The notes under the pieces: model-generated
Databases searched by the model: none
What the model saw: only the letters and a program-made list of their open reading frames with translations
What the model was told of the DNA's origin: nothing
Source of the DNA: Agromyces sp. Soil535
GTDB taxonomy: Bacteria > Actinomycetota > Actinomycetes > Actinomycetales > Microbacteriaceae
Assembly (NCBI RefSeq): GCF_001428255.1
Contig: NZ_LMRW01000002.1
Coordinates: forward strand, 122,256-186,255
Reading direction: 5' to 3'
DNA length: 64,000 bases
Translations under genes and position numbers: made by a program
In this document: in pieces, positions 1 through 8,203 of the stretch
Layout: the number at the start of each line of letters is the position of its first letter
Position numbering within the stretch: position 1 is the stretch's first letter

Positions 1-536
1 CCGCGGTTGCCGGAGGTCTTCACGAACCCGGCCAGCCCGACCTCGTCCATGAGCCCGCGCAGCGCGAGTGCGGCGGGCACGGCCTCGGCGAACCCGGTGC
101 CGGGCTGCGGGTCGAGGTCGATGCGCAGCTGGTCGGGGTTGTCGGTGTTGTCGGTACTCGACGCCCACGGATGGAACACGACGGTGTTCATCTGCGCCGC
201 CCAGACCGCGGCGGCAGGTTCGTCGAGCACGAGCTGCGGATGCCGCCGCCCGCTCGGGTACGTCACGGTGACCGATCGCACCCACTCGGGCGCGCCCTTG
301 GGCGGGTTCTTCGAGAAGAACTGCTCGCCGTCGATGCCCTCGGGGAAGCGCTGGAGCGAGACCGGCCGGTCGCCGTTCGCCTCGATGAAGGCGTCGCCGA
401 CCGCGACGAGGTACTCGGCGAGCTCGAGCTTGGTGATGCCGGGCTCGGGCCAGATCACCCGTGTCGGCGAGGAGATCCGCACGTCGCGATCGCCGTGCGG
501 ACCAGGGACAGTGAGCGTGACAGCAGCGCCGGCCAT
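1..536 (-). CDS. LigD-type DNA polymerase/primase domain protein (3' end off window)
   Basis: The first 178 or so residues of a PolDom module, the polymerase/primase part of bacterial non-homologous end-joining ligase D, which fills or primes DNA ends during Ku-dependent double-strand break repair. Visible signatures are SLQRFPEGIDGEQFFSKN (about residues 58-75), the metal-binding DLDP motif near residue 140 and KTSGNRG at the window edge. The ATG at 536 is chosen because translation from it gives the usual PolDom N-terminus. The window cannot show whether ligase or nuclease domains follow, so this may be a stand-alone polymerase or the start of a full LigD. Family call is firm; architecture is unknown. 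Confidence 0.85.
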   Translation of the reverse strand, partial: MAGAAVTLTVPGPHGDRDVRISSPTRVIWPEPGITKLELAEYLVAVGDAFIEANGDRPVSLQRFPEGIDGEQFFSKNPPKGAPEWVRSVTVTYPSGRRHPQLVLDEPAAAVWAAQMNTVVFHPWASSTDNTDNPDQLRIDLDPQPGTGFAEAVPAALALRGLMDEVGLAGFVKTSGNR

Positions 537-604
537 GCTGCGACGCTACTCCCTCCGTGCGACGTCGCGAACGGATGCCGCCTCCGCGGCGGGCCAGCGG
601 CGCA

Positions 605-883
605 TCACGCCGTCGCGGTCACGTACCTGCGCGCGGAGCGTTCCCGGGCCTTCGCGGCCTCCACCTCGCGATCCTTCGGCGGCGCGGTGGTCACGAGGTC
701 GTCCAGCAGGTGTCGCGTGATGTGCGCGATCTCGGCCACCGCCCGGTCGAACGCCTCGGCGTTCGCCTTGGACGGCTTCGTCGATCCGCTCACCTTGCGC
801 ACGAACTGCAGCGCCGCCGCGTGCACCTCGTCGTTCGTGGCCGCGGGCTCGAAGTTGTGGAGGGTGTGGATGTTCCTGCACAT
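605..883 (-). CDS. DUF2277 family protein
   Basis: A 92-residue soluble protein starting MCRNIHTLHNFEPAATNDEV, the characteristic opening of DUF2277, a small actinobacterial and proteobacterial family of unknown function. A conserved-looking stretch TKPSKANAEAFDRAV and a basic C-terminus (DREVEAAKARERSARR) follow. No catalytic motif or membrane segment is visible. A TAGGCT -10-like box lies 6 nt before the ATG (890-895) and overlaps the stop codon of the upstream DUF2306 gene, so the transcript is probably leaderless. Function unknown; family identity is strong. Confidence 0.85.
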   Translation of the reverse strand: MCRNIHTLHNFEPAATNDEVHAAALQFVRKVSGSTKPSKANAEAFDRAVAEIAHITRHLLDDLVTTAPPKDREVEAAKARERSARRYVTATA

Positions 884-892
884 GCTCCGAGC

Positions 893-1660
893 CTAACCCC
901 GTGGAGTGGAGGTGGTCTCGGTGCCGCTCGTGATGCTGAACGACGGGAGGCCGCGACGGCGGATCAGCCACTCCGCCACGACGAGGTTCGGCAGCCACGC
1001 GAGGAACGGCACCACCGCGTAGGCGTTCGCGAACGCCGCCTCGAAGTCGAACTGCCCTCCCGGCAGCGCCTGGGCGCCGATGAGCACGCCGAGCCAGAGG
1101 CGGAGGGTCACGGCGGCGTAGGTGAGCGCGAAGTTGCGCATCATCCACGCACGGTGGCTCGGGACATCCCCACGGCGGATGGCCCCATACGCCCGCCGGC
1201 CGGTGACGAGCCACAGCACCGCGAGGGTGCCGAACCCGAAGAACCCGGCGAAGCCCGCCTCACTGAACGGTGCCATCACGAGGCCGGAGACGCCGGCGAT
1301 CGCGACCGCGGCGAGGTAGGTGCGTCCGATCCAGCGGTGAACCTGCCGGTGTCGATCGCGCAGGCCACGCCAGAACTGGAACGGACCGGCGACGAGGGCC
1401 AGCCCTCCCGCGACGATGTGCGCATAGAAGGCGGCCTGCACGAAGGAGGGCCGCCCGTCGTAATTGCCCGCGAGGCCCACGCCCGAGTCGGACAGCTCGG
1501 CGAGCGAGGCGGTGAGGTACGGGACGACGGCGAACCCGGCGATCGCGAGTGACGACAGGACGATCCAGGTCCATCCGACGCGGGTCACGGCACGGCTCGG
1601 GGTCCGGTCGCGGCGCGTCGCGTCGGCCGGATGGGGCGGGCGTTCGGTTCCGGTGGTCAT
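893..1660 (-). CDS. DUF2306 family membrane protein
   Basis: About 255 residues with at least six hydrophobic segments. The pattern HIVAGGLALVAGPFQF followed by RHRQVHRWIGRTYL is typical of DUF2306, predicted integral membrane proteins of unknown role (some are loosely likened to cytochrome-b561-type proteins). The C-terminal half has SHRAWMMRNFALTYAAVTLR, also conserved in the family. ATG at 1660 is preferred over an in-frame GTG at 1669, because a TAGCGT box lies 7 nt upstream of the ATG, suggesting a leaderless mRNA. It lies 9 nt from the DUF2277 start. No substrate can be inferred. Confidence 0.8.
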   Translation of the reverse strand: MTTGTERPPHPADATRRDRTPSRAVTRVGWTWIVLSSLAIAGFAVVPYLTASLAELSDSGVGLAGNYDGRPSFVQAAFYAHIVAGGLALVAGPFQFWRGLRDRHRQVHRWIGRTYLAAVAIAGVSGLVMAPFSEAGFAGFFGFGTLAVLWLVTGRRAYGAIRRGDVPSHRAWMMRNFALTYAAVTLRLWLGVLIGAQALPGGQFDFEAAFANAYAVVPFLAWLPNLVVAEWLIRRRGLPSFSITSGTETTSTPRG

Positions 1661-1670
1661 GCGCCACACG

Positions 1671-2636
1671 CTATGAGCGCCGTGCGTCGACCGTTATCGG
1701 GTCAACCCCCCAATCGGATGCCTCGGCCCGCGCTGCCGCATCGGCGCCGGAGCGCGTGTCCGCCCTGCGGGACCAGCGACGCACCTGCCCCACGGCGACG
1801 CCGCCCACGAGCAGCGCGCTGCCGGCCAGCTCGAGCGTGTTCGGCACCTGCCCGAGGGCGAGCGCTGCCGCGGCGAGTCCGATCGGCGGTGTGAGCAGCG
1901 CGAACGGCGCGACGAGCGACGCCGGGTAGCGGCCGAGCAGCATGTTCCAGATGGTGTAGCCGACGAGCGACGCGAATCCAGCCGTGTACGCGACGCTCAC
2001 GATCGTTTGCCAGCCGATGGTGGCGAACGCGTCGCCGACCGCGGACGGTCCGTCGAGCAGCAGGCTGAGTGCGAGCACCGGCAGCGGCACGACGAGCGCC
2101 GACCAGACCACGATGCCGAAGCCGTTCGCGCCGGCCGCCGACCGCGAGATCACGTTGCCGATCGCCCAACTGAGGCCCGCGGCGACGCAGATCAGGAACG
2201 GCACGATCGCCCCGAACCCCGCCGTGCCCTCCAGCCGCCCCACGGCGACGACGCCGAGCCCCGCCACGCCGAGCAGCGCCCCGAGCAGCTGCATCCGGGT
2301 CGGGCGCTCGCGCAGCGCGACGACGCCGATCACCAGCGTGAAGATCATCTGGCACTGCAGCACCACGGCGGCGAGGCCGGCGGGGAGCCCGAGGTGCATC
2401 GCGGTGAACAGCAGGCCGAACTGGCCGGCGCTCATGAAGAGGCCGATGCCGATGATGACCCGCCACGGGGCATCGGGCTTGGGCACGAAGAAGACGAGGG
2501 GCACGGCGACCAGCGAGAACCGCAGGGCCACGAGCACGAGCGGGAGCGTGTCGCGCAGCCCGAGGTCGATGGCCACGAAGTTCACGCCCCAGATCAGGGC
2601 GACGAGGAGGCCGAGGAGCAGGTGTCTGGGGGTCAC
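1671..2636 (-). CDS. EamA/DMT superfamily transporter
   Basis: A 321-residue protein of about ten membrane helices with two EamA repeats. The start GTG-encoded MTPRHLLLGLLVALIWGVNF contains the WG-NF motif of drug/metabolite transporters. The second repeat contains GLSWAIGNVISRSA and ends with GGVAVGQVRRWSRR plus a hydrophilic tail. Such proteins usually export amino acids, their derivatives or other small metabolites. It is divergent from the LysR gene at 2709 with 72 nt between starts, the classic arrangement of a LysR-controlled exporter; that regulatory link is inference. The GTG at 2636 is the only start that keeps helix 1 intact. Confidence 0.85.
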   Translation of the reverse strand: MTPRHLLLGLLVALIWGVNFVAIDLGLRDTLPLVLVALRFSLVAVPLVFFVPKPDAPWRVIIGIGLFMSAGQFGLLFTAMHLGLPAGLAAVVLQCQMIFTLVIGVVALRERPTRMQLLGALLGVAGLGVVAVGRLEGTAGFGAIVPFLICVAAGLSWAIGNVISRSAAGANGFGIVVWSALVVPLPVLALSLLLDGPSAVGDAFATIGWQTIVSVAYTAGFASLVGYTIWNMLLGRYPASLVAPFALLTPPIGLAAAALALGQVPNTLELAGSALLVGGVAVGQVRRWSRRADTRSGADAAARAEASDWGVDPITVDARRS

Positions 2637-2696
2637 GCCACCAGCCTCGCAGCGCGACCGATTCAGCACCAGTTCCGAATAGTACACCTCACAACG

Positions 2697-2702
2697 TACG
2701 AT
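2697..2702 (+). promoter_or_regulatory. Extended -10 box (TACGAT) for LysR gene
   Basis: TACGAT sits 6 nt before the ATG at 2709 with no Shine-Dalgarno between them, the arrangement expected of a leaderless actinobacterial promoter. The 72-nt divergent spacer must also hold the LysR operator and the exporter promoter. Confidence 0.5.
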
Positions 2703-2708
2703 TACTTC

Positions 2709-3626
2709 ATGATCGATCTGGTGGGCCTGCGCGCCCTCGTCGCCGTCGACCGGGCCGGCTCGGTGGTGGCCGCCGCCGAGCGGCTGGGCTACACGCCGTC
2801 GGCCGTCTCGCAGCAGGTGAAGAAGCTGGAGCGCGACCTCGACGCCACGCTCCTGGAGCGACGGGGCCGCGGCGTGCTGCTCACCGAACGGGGCCGCACG
2901 CTCGCGAGCGAGGGACGTGAGCTGCTCGACGGCCTCGAACGGCTCGAGACCCTCGCCGCCGGCGGGTCGCGACCGTCGGCGCCGCTGCGCATCGCCTCGT
3001 TCTCGACCGCGACGCGCGGGCTCGTCGGCCCGGTGCTGCGAGCACTCCGCCGATCGGATGCCGCGGTGCTCGCGACCGTGACGAGCGTCGACCCGGTCGA
3101 AGCGATGGACCTCGTCGCCACCGGCGCGGCCGATCTCGCGGTCGTGCACAACTGGAACTCGGTGCCGCTCGTGGCGCCCGCGCACGTCATGACCGAGCAT
3201 GTGTGCCGCGACGAGGCCGACGTCGTGCTGTCGGTGCGGCATCCGCTCGCCGATCGCGACGAGCTCGAGCGGGCCGACCTCGTCGACGAGCTCTGGGCGA
3301 GCACGCCCAGGGGCGCGATCTGCCACGAGGCGCTCATGCGCATCTTCGCCGATCTCGGCACGGTGCCGCGCGTCGTCGCCGAGGATCCCGACTTCGCCTC
3401 GCTCGTCGAGCTCGCGAGCGAGGGGGTCGCGATCGCGCTCGTGCCGAGGCTCGGCCGCTCCGCCCTGCCCGACGGGGTCGTCGCACGTCCCCTCGCCGAC
3501 CACAGCCAGGTGCGCGACGTGCGTGTCGCCTACCGCCGCTCGATGGCGGAGAGTCCTGGCCTCCGTCGCGCCGTGCAGCTGCTGGTCGAGGCGGGCGCGC
3601 GGGTCGTGCCGCCGACCGGTGCGTAG
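2709..3626 (+). CDS. LysR family transcriptional regulator
   Basis: A 305-residue LysR-type regulator. The N-terminal winged helix-turn-helix reads LGYTPSAVSQQVKKLERDL (about residues 27-45), followed by a linker helix and a substrate-binding domain starting near residue 92 (PLRIASFSTATRGL). It is divergent from the EamA exporter gene and most likely controls it and itself in response to a small effector. The start is fixed by the TACGAT box 6 nt upstream, which implies a leaderless transcript. The effector cannot be deduced. Confidence 0.9.
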   Translation: MIDLVGLRALVAVDRAGSVVAAAERLGYTPSAVSQQVKKLERDLDATLLERRGRGVLLTERGRTLASEGRELLDGLERLETLAAGGSRPSAPLRIASFSTATRGLVGPVLRALRRSDAAVLATVTSVDPVEAMDLVATGAADLAVVHNWNSVPLVAPAHVMTEHVCRDEADVVLSVRHPLADRDELERADLVDELWASTPRGAICHEALMRIFADLGTVPRVVAEDPDFASLVELASEGVAIALVPRLGRSALPDGVVARPLADHSQVRDVRVAYRRSMAESPGLRRAVQLLVEAGARVVPPTGA

Positions 3627-3647
3627 GCGCAGCGCGCGCCGCCTTGG

Positions 3648-4154
3648 TCACATGGGTGCGCGATGCGGGTCGGCGACGGGTTGCAGCCGGAACAGGCGCA
3701 CCATGCGGCCGGAGTCGCGTTCGTAGCCGCGATAGCCGGGCCACTGCGCCTCGATGCGCGCCCAGGCAGCGTCGCGTCCTTCGTCGCCGATGAGGCTCGC
3801 GCGCACGGGCATCCGCCGGCCGCGCACCGTGATCGCGGCGTCGGGGTGCGCCAGCAGGTTGTAGGTCCAGCCGGGATGCCGCTCCTGCGCGAACGTGGTG
3901 CCGGCGACGATCGCGCGACCCTGCCCGTCGGGTGTGTACATGAGGTAGGTGTCGCGCGGCTCGCCCGACTGCGCGCCGATCGTGTGCAGCACGAGCGACG
4001 GCACGAGCAGGCCGCTGAGCTGCACCCGCCCGTCGGTCAGCCAGGCGAGCAGGCGCTCGGCGGGCGGCAACACGATCGGCCCCAGCGCGCGGAACAGGCT
4101 CGTGCGCGTCAGCGGCGCGATGACGGAGCGGACGACCTGCAGCACGGTGGCCAT
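3648..4154 (-). CDS. Deazaflavin-dependent nitroreductase family protein
   Basis: A 168-residue split-barrel protein of the F420-dependent nitroreductase (DDN/DUF385) family, which binds deazaflavin F420 or flavin and reduces various substrates in actinobacteria. Landmarks are LVLHTIGAQSGEPRDTYLMY, then VAGTTFAQERHPGWTYNLLAHPDAAITV and a C-terminal RMVRLFRLQPV. I use the ATG at 4154 (MATVLQVV), which gives the normal family length; an upstream extension to 4292 would add an arginine-rich tail unlike the family. It converges on the LysR gene, whose stop is 21 nt away. Cofactor and substrate are inferred from family only. Confidence 0.85.
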   Translation of the reverse strand: MATVLQVVRSVIAPLTRTSLFRALGPIVLPPAERLLAWLTDGRVQLSGLLVPSLVLHTIGAQSGEPRDTYLMYTPDGQGRAIVAGTTFAQERHPGWTYNLLAHPDAAITVRGRRMPVRASLIGDEGRDAAWARIEAQWPGYRGYERDSGRMVRLFRLQPVADPHRAPM

Positions 4155-4242
4155 CTGCCCATTCTGCTCGGCGACCGCAGGTAGGCGATAGTGCCACTCA
4201 CGCGACCGCGACACCGCGGCACGGCGCCGCCCGGTCGGCCAG

Positions 4243-5307
4243 TCACGACGAGCCCGCCGGGTGCTCGGCGCGTTCGCGCTCGACCGCCTCACGGGCGTCG
4301 GCGAGCTCGGCGGCTGCGACGCTCGCCCGGCGCTCCGCTCGTTGCATCCGGCGGATCGCCACGGTCGGGGCGCCGTACCTGGCCCGGATGCGGTCGTGCT
4401 CGTCGTCGACGCCCGTGACGATGTACGCGGCGGCGATCAGGATGACCTGGCTCGAGAGGTTGAACCACAGCAACAGCGCGATGAGGGAGCCGAACGACGC
4501 GAGCAGCGGATTGGTCGTGGCGCCGCCGACGAAGAGGCTGGAGAGCAGCTGGAGCACGGTCAGCCCGACCGCGCCGAGCACCGCGCCGCTCCACAGCGAT
4601 CGCGCATTCGGCCTGAGGCCCGAGAGCAGGCGGAACATGACGGCGATCACGAGGCTGTCGATCGCGAAGATGACGAGGATCGACACGATGCGGGTGCTGG
4701 CCTCTGAGAGCGGATCGCGTGTCGAGACGCCCATCCAGCCGAGCATCGTGCCGATGGCCGTGGTGCTGAAGAAGGTCACGACTGCGGCCGCCGCGAGCAG
4801 GAGCCCGAAGCCGACGGCCAGGACGAGGTCGCGCAGCAGCACCCAGACGAAGAACGTCTGGTCATCGGGCTGGTCGCCGAGATCGCGGAACGCCAGGCGG
4901 AGCGAACCGACGGCGCCGATGGCGGCGCCGACGAGGCCGATGAGCGCCAGCACGCCGGCGATGGTGAGGGGCAGGGGTTGCACCAGGTCGTCTGGGTGGA
5001 TGAGGCCGTCCTCGCCCACGAGGCCCGGAATCGCGGCATCCAGCGTCTTGACGAGGGCCTCCATCGCGTCGGGCCGGCCGGAGAGCCAGATACCCGCGAC
5101 GGCGAATCCGAGGAACACCCCGGCGAACACCGAGAACAGTGTGCGATAGGTGACGCTGTCAGCGAGCATCGGGCCGTGGCGCTCGAGATAGAGCAGGAAC
5201 GCCCGCACGGGCTTGCGGGCCAGCGCCCACGCAGTGATCCGCGTCGCCCAGGCGCTGAGGCGTGCGAACGGCCCACCCTTCCCCGACTGCGTCTGCTGCT
5301 CGCCCAT
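4243..5307 (-). CDS. YihY/BrkB family inner-membrane protein
   Basis: A 354-residue membrane protein with about six transmembrane helices. The opening RKPVRAFLLYLERHGPMLADSVTYRTLFSVFAG matches the YihY/virulence-factor BrkB (YhjD) family, in which this region is the strongest signature. A second signature, LRPNARSLWSGAVLGAVGL followed by LLLWFNLSSQVILIAAAY, lies in the C-terminal half. A hydrophilic, glutamate/arginine-rich tail of about 50 residues ends the protein. The family's molecular function is unsettled; it was once misread as ribonuclease BN. A TAACCT box lies 6 nt upstream of the ATG (5314-5319). Confidence 0.9.
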   Translation of the reverse strand: MGEQQTQSGKGGPFARLSAWATRITAWALARKPVRAFLLYLERHGPMLADSVTYRTLFSVFAGVFLGFAVAGIWLSGRPDAMEALVKTLDAAIPGLVGEDGLIHPDDLVQPLPLTIAGVLALIGLVGAAIGAVGSLRLAFRDLGDQPDDQTFFVWVLLRDLVLAVGFGLLLAAAAVVTFFSTTAIGTMLGWMGVSTRDPLSEASTRIVSILVIFAIDSLVIAVMFRLLSGLRPNARSLWSGAVLGAVGLTVLQLLSSLFVGGATTNPLLASFGSLIALLLWFNLSSQVILIAAAYIVTGVDDEHDRIRARYGAPTVAIRRMQRAERRASVAAAELADAREAVERERAEHPAGSS

Positions 5308-5431
5308 GCCGTCAGGTTATCGAGGGGCGGATGCGTCCCGCAGTCGCTCGACACCCAGCATCGTCAGGCGGGCCTCGGAGGCAGGGCCTCACGCCCCTAC
5401 ATTGGAGAGCACCCGACGCAGGAGGTGACTC

Positions 5432-7018
5432 ATGGAAGGACTGATCCTCGTGGTGGTGCTCGGCGCCACCATCCTGGGCGGCGGGATGCTCGCGAAGCGG
5501 ATCCCCGTGCCGGCGCCGCTCATTCTGCTCGTCGCGGGCGCGGCCCTCAGTTTCGTGCCGGGGCTCCACGTCGAGCTCCCGCCGGAGCTCGTGTTGCTGC
5601 TGTTCCTGCCGGCGCTGCTCTACTGGGACTCGCTGAACACCTCGCTCCGCGAGATCCGCGACAACCTGCGGATCATCGTGCTGCTCGCCGTCGGCCTCGT
5701 GTTCGTCACGGCCTTCGCGATCGCGTGGCTCGCATCTGCGTTCGGCATGCCGTGGCCGATGGCGCTCGCGCTCGGGGCGATCCTGTCGCCGACGGATGCC
5801 ACAGCCGTCGCCGCCGTCGTGCGCCGACTTCCCCGGCGCCAGGGGACGATCCTCCGCGCCGAGAGCCTCCTCAACGACGGCACCGCGCTCGTCCTCTACG
5901 CAGTCGCCGTCGGGGCCGCCACGGCGGGTGCCTCGATCACCTTCGTCAGCCTCTCAGCCCAGTTCGTGTACGCCTACGCGGTGGGGATCCTCATCGGCCT
6001 CGCGATCGGGTTCGCCGCGTACCACGTCCGCCGGCTGTTCCGCGGGGATCGGTTGCTCGGCGGCACCCTCAGCATGCTCACGCCGTTCGTCGCATACCTG
6101 CCCGCCGAGCTCGTCGGGGCGTCCGGGGTCGTGGCAGTGGTGGTGTGCGGCCTGGTCATCAGCCAGGTGGGTCCCCGCATCATCACCGCCGCAATGCGCG
6201 CGCAGACGTTCGGCTTCTGGCAGCTGGCGAGCTACGTGCTGAACGGCGCGCTCTTCGTGCTGATCGGGCTCGAGTTGAAGCCGGTGCTCGACGGGCTCGG
6301 ATCCGCCTGGCCGAGCGCCCTGCTCTTCGGGCTCGCCTGCGCGGTCGGCGTCATGGCGGTGCGACTGTTGTGGGGCGTCACCACGCCGTACCTGATCCGT
6401 CTCGTCGACCGGCGGCCCGTGCAGCGCACGCGACGGGTGGGGTTCCGGCAGCGGTTCCCGATCAGCTGGGCGGGATTCCGCGGCGCGGTGTCGCTGGCTG
6501 CTGCGCTCGCGCTGCCGCAGCAGACGGCGAGCGGCGACCCGCTGCCCGACCGCGACCTCGTGATCGCGGTGACGTTCGTCGTCATCCTGTTCACGCTCGT
6601 CGTGCAGGGCCTCACGTTGCCGGCGATCGTGCGCTGGTCGGGGCTCACGCGGGATCCGCGCGAGTTCGACGAGGAGCTCCTCGGCGAACAGGCCATGCTG
6701 CGTGCCGCGCTCGACGCGCTCCCCCGCGCCGCCGAGGAACTCGGCACGAGCCCGCCGATCGTCGAGGGCCTGCGGACCACCTACCGGGACCGACTGCAGC
6801 TCATCCACCGCGAGGAGGGCCGGCCCGAGGCCGCGGTGCGCGATGCGAGCTCACGCGACGAGGAGGACGCGCTGCATCTCGCGATCCTGCCCTCCAAGCG
6901 CGCCGCCCTCTTCGCCCTGCGCCATGATCGCCGGATCGACGACGTCATCCTGCGGCGCCTGCAGGCGCGGATCGACCTCGAGGAGCTTCGGCTCACGGCG
7001 CCGCCCGACGACGAGTGA
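5432..7018 (+). CDS. Na+/H+ antiporter, CPA1 family
   Basis: A 528-residue monovalent cation/proton antiporter. The N-terminal ~410 residues form roughly twelve helices with the CPA1 ion-site pattern SPTDATAVAAVVRR followed by RAESLLNDGTALVLY. The C-terminal ~110 residues are hydrophilic and charged, as in NhaP-like proteins with a cytosolic regulatory tail. The ATG at 5432 follows a strong GGAGGTGA ribosome-binding site. It exchanges Na+ or K+ for H+ at the cytoplasmic membrane for pH and salt homeostasis. A second CPA1 antiporter lies at 8204-9919; the two are diverged in sequence, so this is not a recent duplication. Confidence 0.92.
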   Translation: MEGLILVVVLGATILGGGMLAKRIPVPAPLILLVAGAALSFVPGLHVELPPELVLLLFLPALLYWDSLNTSLREIRDNLRIIVLLAVGLVFVTAFAIAWLASAFGMPWPMALALGAILSPTDATAVAAVVRRLPRRQGTILRAESLLNDGTALVLYAVAVGAATAGASITFVSLSAQFVYAYAVGILIGLAIGFAAYHVRRLFRGDRLLGGTLSMLTPFVAYLPAELVGASGVVAVVVCGLVISQVGPRIITAAMRAQTFGFWQLASYVLNGALFVLIGLELKPVLDGLGSAWPSALLFGLACAVGVMAVRLLWGVTTPYLIRLVDRRPVQRTRRVGFRQRFPISWAGFRGAVSLAAALALPQQTASGDPLPDRDLVIAVTFVVILFTLVVQGLTLPAIVRWSGLTRDPREFDEELLGEQAMLRAALDALPRAAEELGTSPPIVEGLRTTYRDRLQLIHREEGRPEAAVRDASSRDEEDALHLAILPSKRAALFALRHDRRIDDVILRRLQARIDLEELRLTAPPDDE

Positions 7019-7024
7019 GACGCA

Positions 7025-7061
7025 GAACGCCCCCCGACGGGCTACCCGTCGGAGGGCGTTC
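7025..7061. terminator. Bidirectional terminator hairpin
   Basis: Arms 7025-7041 and 7045-7061 pair over 17 bp with one mismatch around a 3-nt loop. It sits exactly between two convergent genes (antiporter stop 7018, muralytic protein stop 7088) and can serve both. Confidence 0.8.
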
Positions 7062-7087
7062 GGATGTCGCGGCGTCGCGGCCGGGGA

Positions 7088-7993
7088 TCAGTACCAGCCC
7101 TGGGCGTTGAATGCATCCCAGGCACCGCACGGCGTGCCGTAGCGGCTGGTGATGTAGCCGAGGCCCCACGTGATCTGCGTGGCGGCGCTGGTCTGCCAGT
7201 CGTCGCCTGCGGTGGCCATCTTGCTGCCGGGGAGGGCCTGCGGGATGCCGTAGGCGCCGCTCGCGTTGGAGGCGTACACGTTCCAGCCGGACTCGTGGTT
7301 CCACAGCTCCACGAGGCAGCCGAACTGGTCGTCGCCCCAACCGCGCGCGAGCAGCATCTCGCGGGCGATCGCCTGCGCCTCCGTCGGATTGGCGGGGGCG
7401 CCAGGGCGGGAGACCGACGATGAGGACTCCTCCGCCTCGGCGGCGGCGGCCGCCTCGGCGGCGGCCTTCGCGGCGGCCGCGGCAGCGGCGGCCTGCTCGG
7501 CGGAAACGCGGTCGGCTTCTGCGACGGCCCCGCGCACGGACTCCGCCTGCGCGGTCGTCACGTCCACGAGGGCGAACACGCGCTCGGGCGCAAGGAACTC
7601 GTAGTCGTCGAGGGCGGCGACCGAGGCGGCGAGGGCCGTGGCGTCGGCCTTGCCCTGGGCGGCGGTGATCGTGTCACCGGCGCCGGCGAGGGTGTCCTCG
7701 GCCTGCTTCACGGCGCGGGCCTCGAGGATGCCGCCGTGGGCGTCGAGCTGCTCGACGTCGCTGTTGGCGGCCTCCGTGAGCGCCCGGGTCTCGGCGATGC
7801 GGTCGTTCTGCGCGGCGACCGCGCCCTGCACGACGAATCCGGTGCCGACCATGGCACCGATCGCGGCGACGGCGCCGGCCGCGAGGAGCGGTCCTCGGCG
7901 CCGGCGCTTCCGGCTGTGCCTCGCCCGGCGGGAACCCGCGGGCCGGACCTGATCGATGGAGTTGTGGGGAGTGGGGGGAGACTGGTTCTGCAT
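7088..7993 (-). CDS. Exported transglycosylase-like muralytic protein
   Basis: A 301-residue protein with an arginine-rich cytoplasmic start, one N-terminal hydrophobic segment (about residues 35-60, LLAAGAVAAIGAMVGTGFVV), a long alanine/glutamate-rich coiled region and a C-terminal lysozyme-like fold. In that domain, CLVELWNHESGWNVYASN holds the probable catalytic Glu, followed by GAYGIPQALPGSKMA and ITWGLGYITSRYGTPCGAW. This pattern is the aggregation-promoting-factor/SLT-like domain common in Microbacteriaceae cell-wall hydrolases. The ATG at 7993 (MQNQS) lacks a clear ribosome site. Role: cleavage or remodelling of peptidoglycan outside the membrane. Confidence 0.82.
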   Translation of the reverse strand: MQNQSPPTPHNSIDQVRPAGSRRARHSRKRRRRGPLLAAGAVAAIGAMVGTGFVVQGAVAAQNDRIAETRALTEAANSDVEQLDAHGGILEARAVKQAEDTLAGAGDTITAAQGKADATALAASVAALDDYEFLAPERVFALVDVTTAQAESVRGAVAEADRVSAEQAAAAAAAAKAAAEAAAAAEAEESSSSVSRPGAPANPTEAQAIAREMLLARGWGDDQFGCLVELWNHESGWNVYASNASGAYGIPQALPGSKMATAGDDWQTSAATQITWGLGYITSRYGTPCGAWDAFNAQGWY

Positions 7994-8203
7994 GACTTTC
8001 ACGGGGCGGATCGCGAGTGGCTCGGGCCGCCTGATCCTTTTCTCGACGTTCCTCGGACGCGGGGGCGCCCGGGCGAAGTGGCCAGTCTGCCGACCTCTTC
8101 TGTACGAATCCGCACATGTTCCTGTGAATGTCATCCAAATAACGATGATCGCTCAACATATTCGGGGCGCCCTTTCAGGCGCTGAGCGGCCGGATGCCGC
8201 GGC

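Noticed and set aside
1984..3626. Long plus-strand frame (2007-3626) and other large frames opposite real genes
   Set aside because: High GC gives long stop-free frames. The upstream part is antisense to the EamA gene, with Arg/Gly/His-rich composition; only the LysR portion from 2709 is real.
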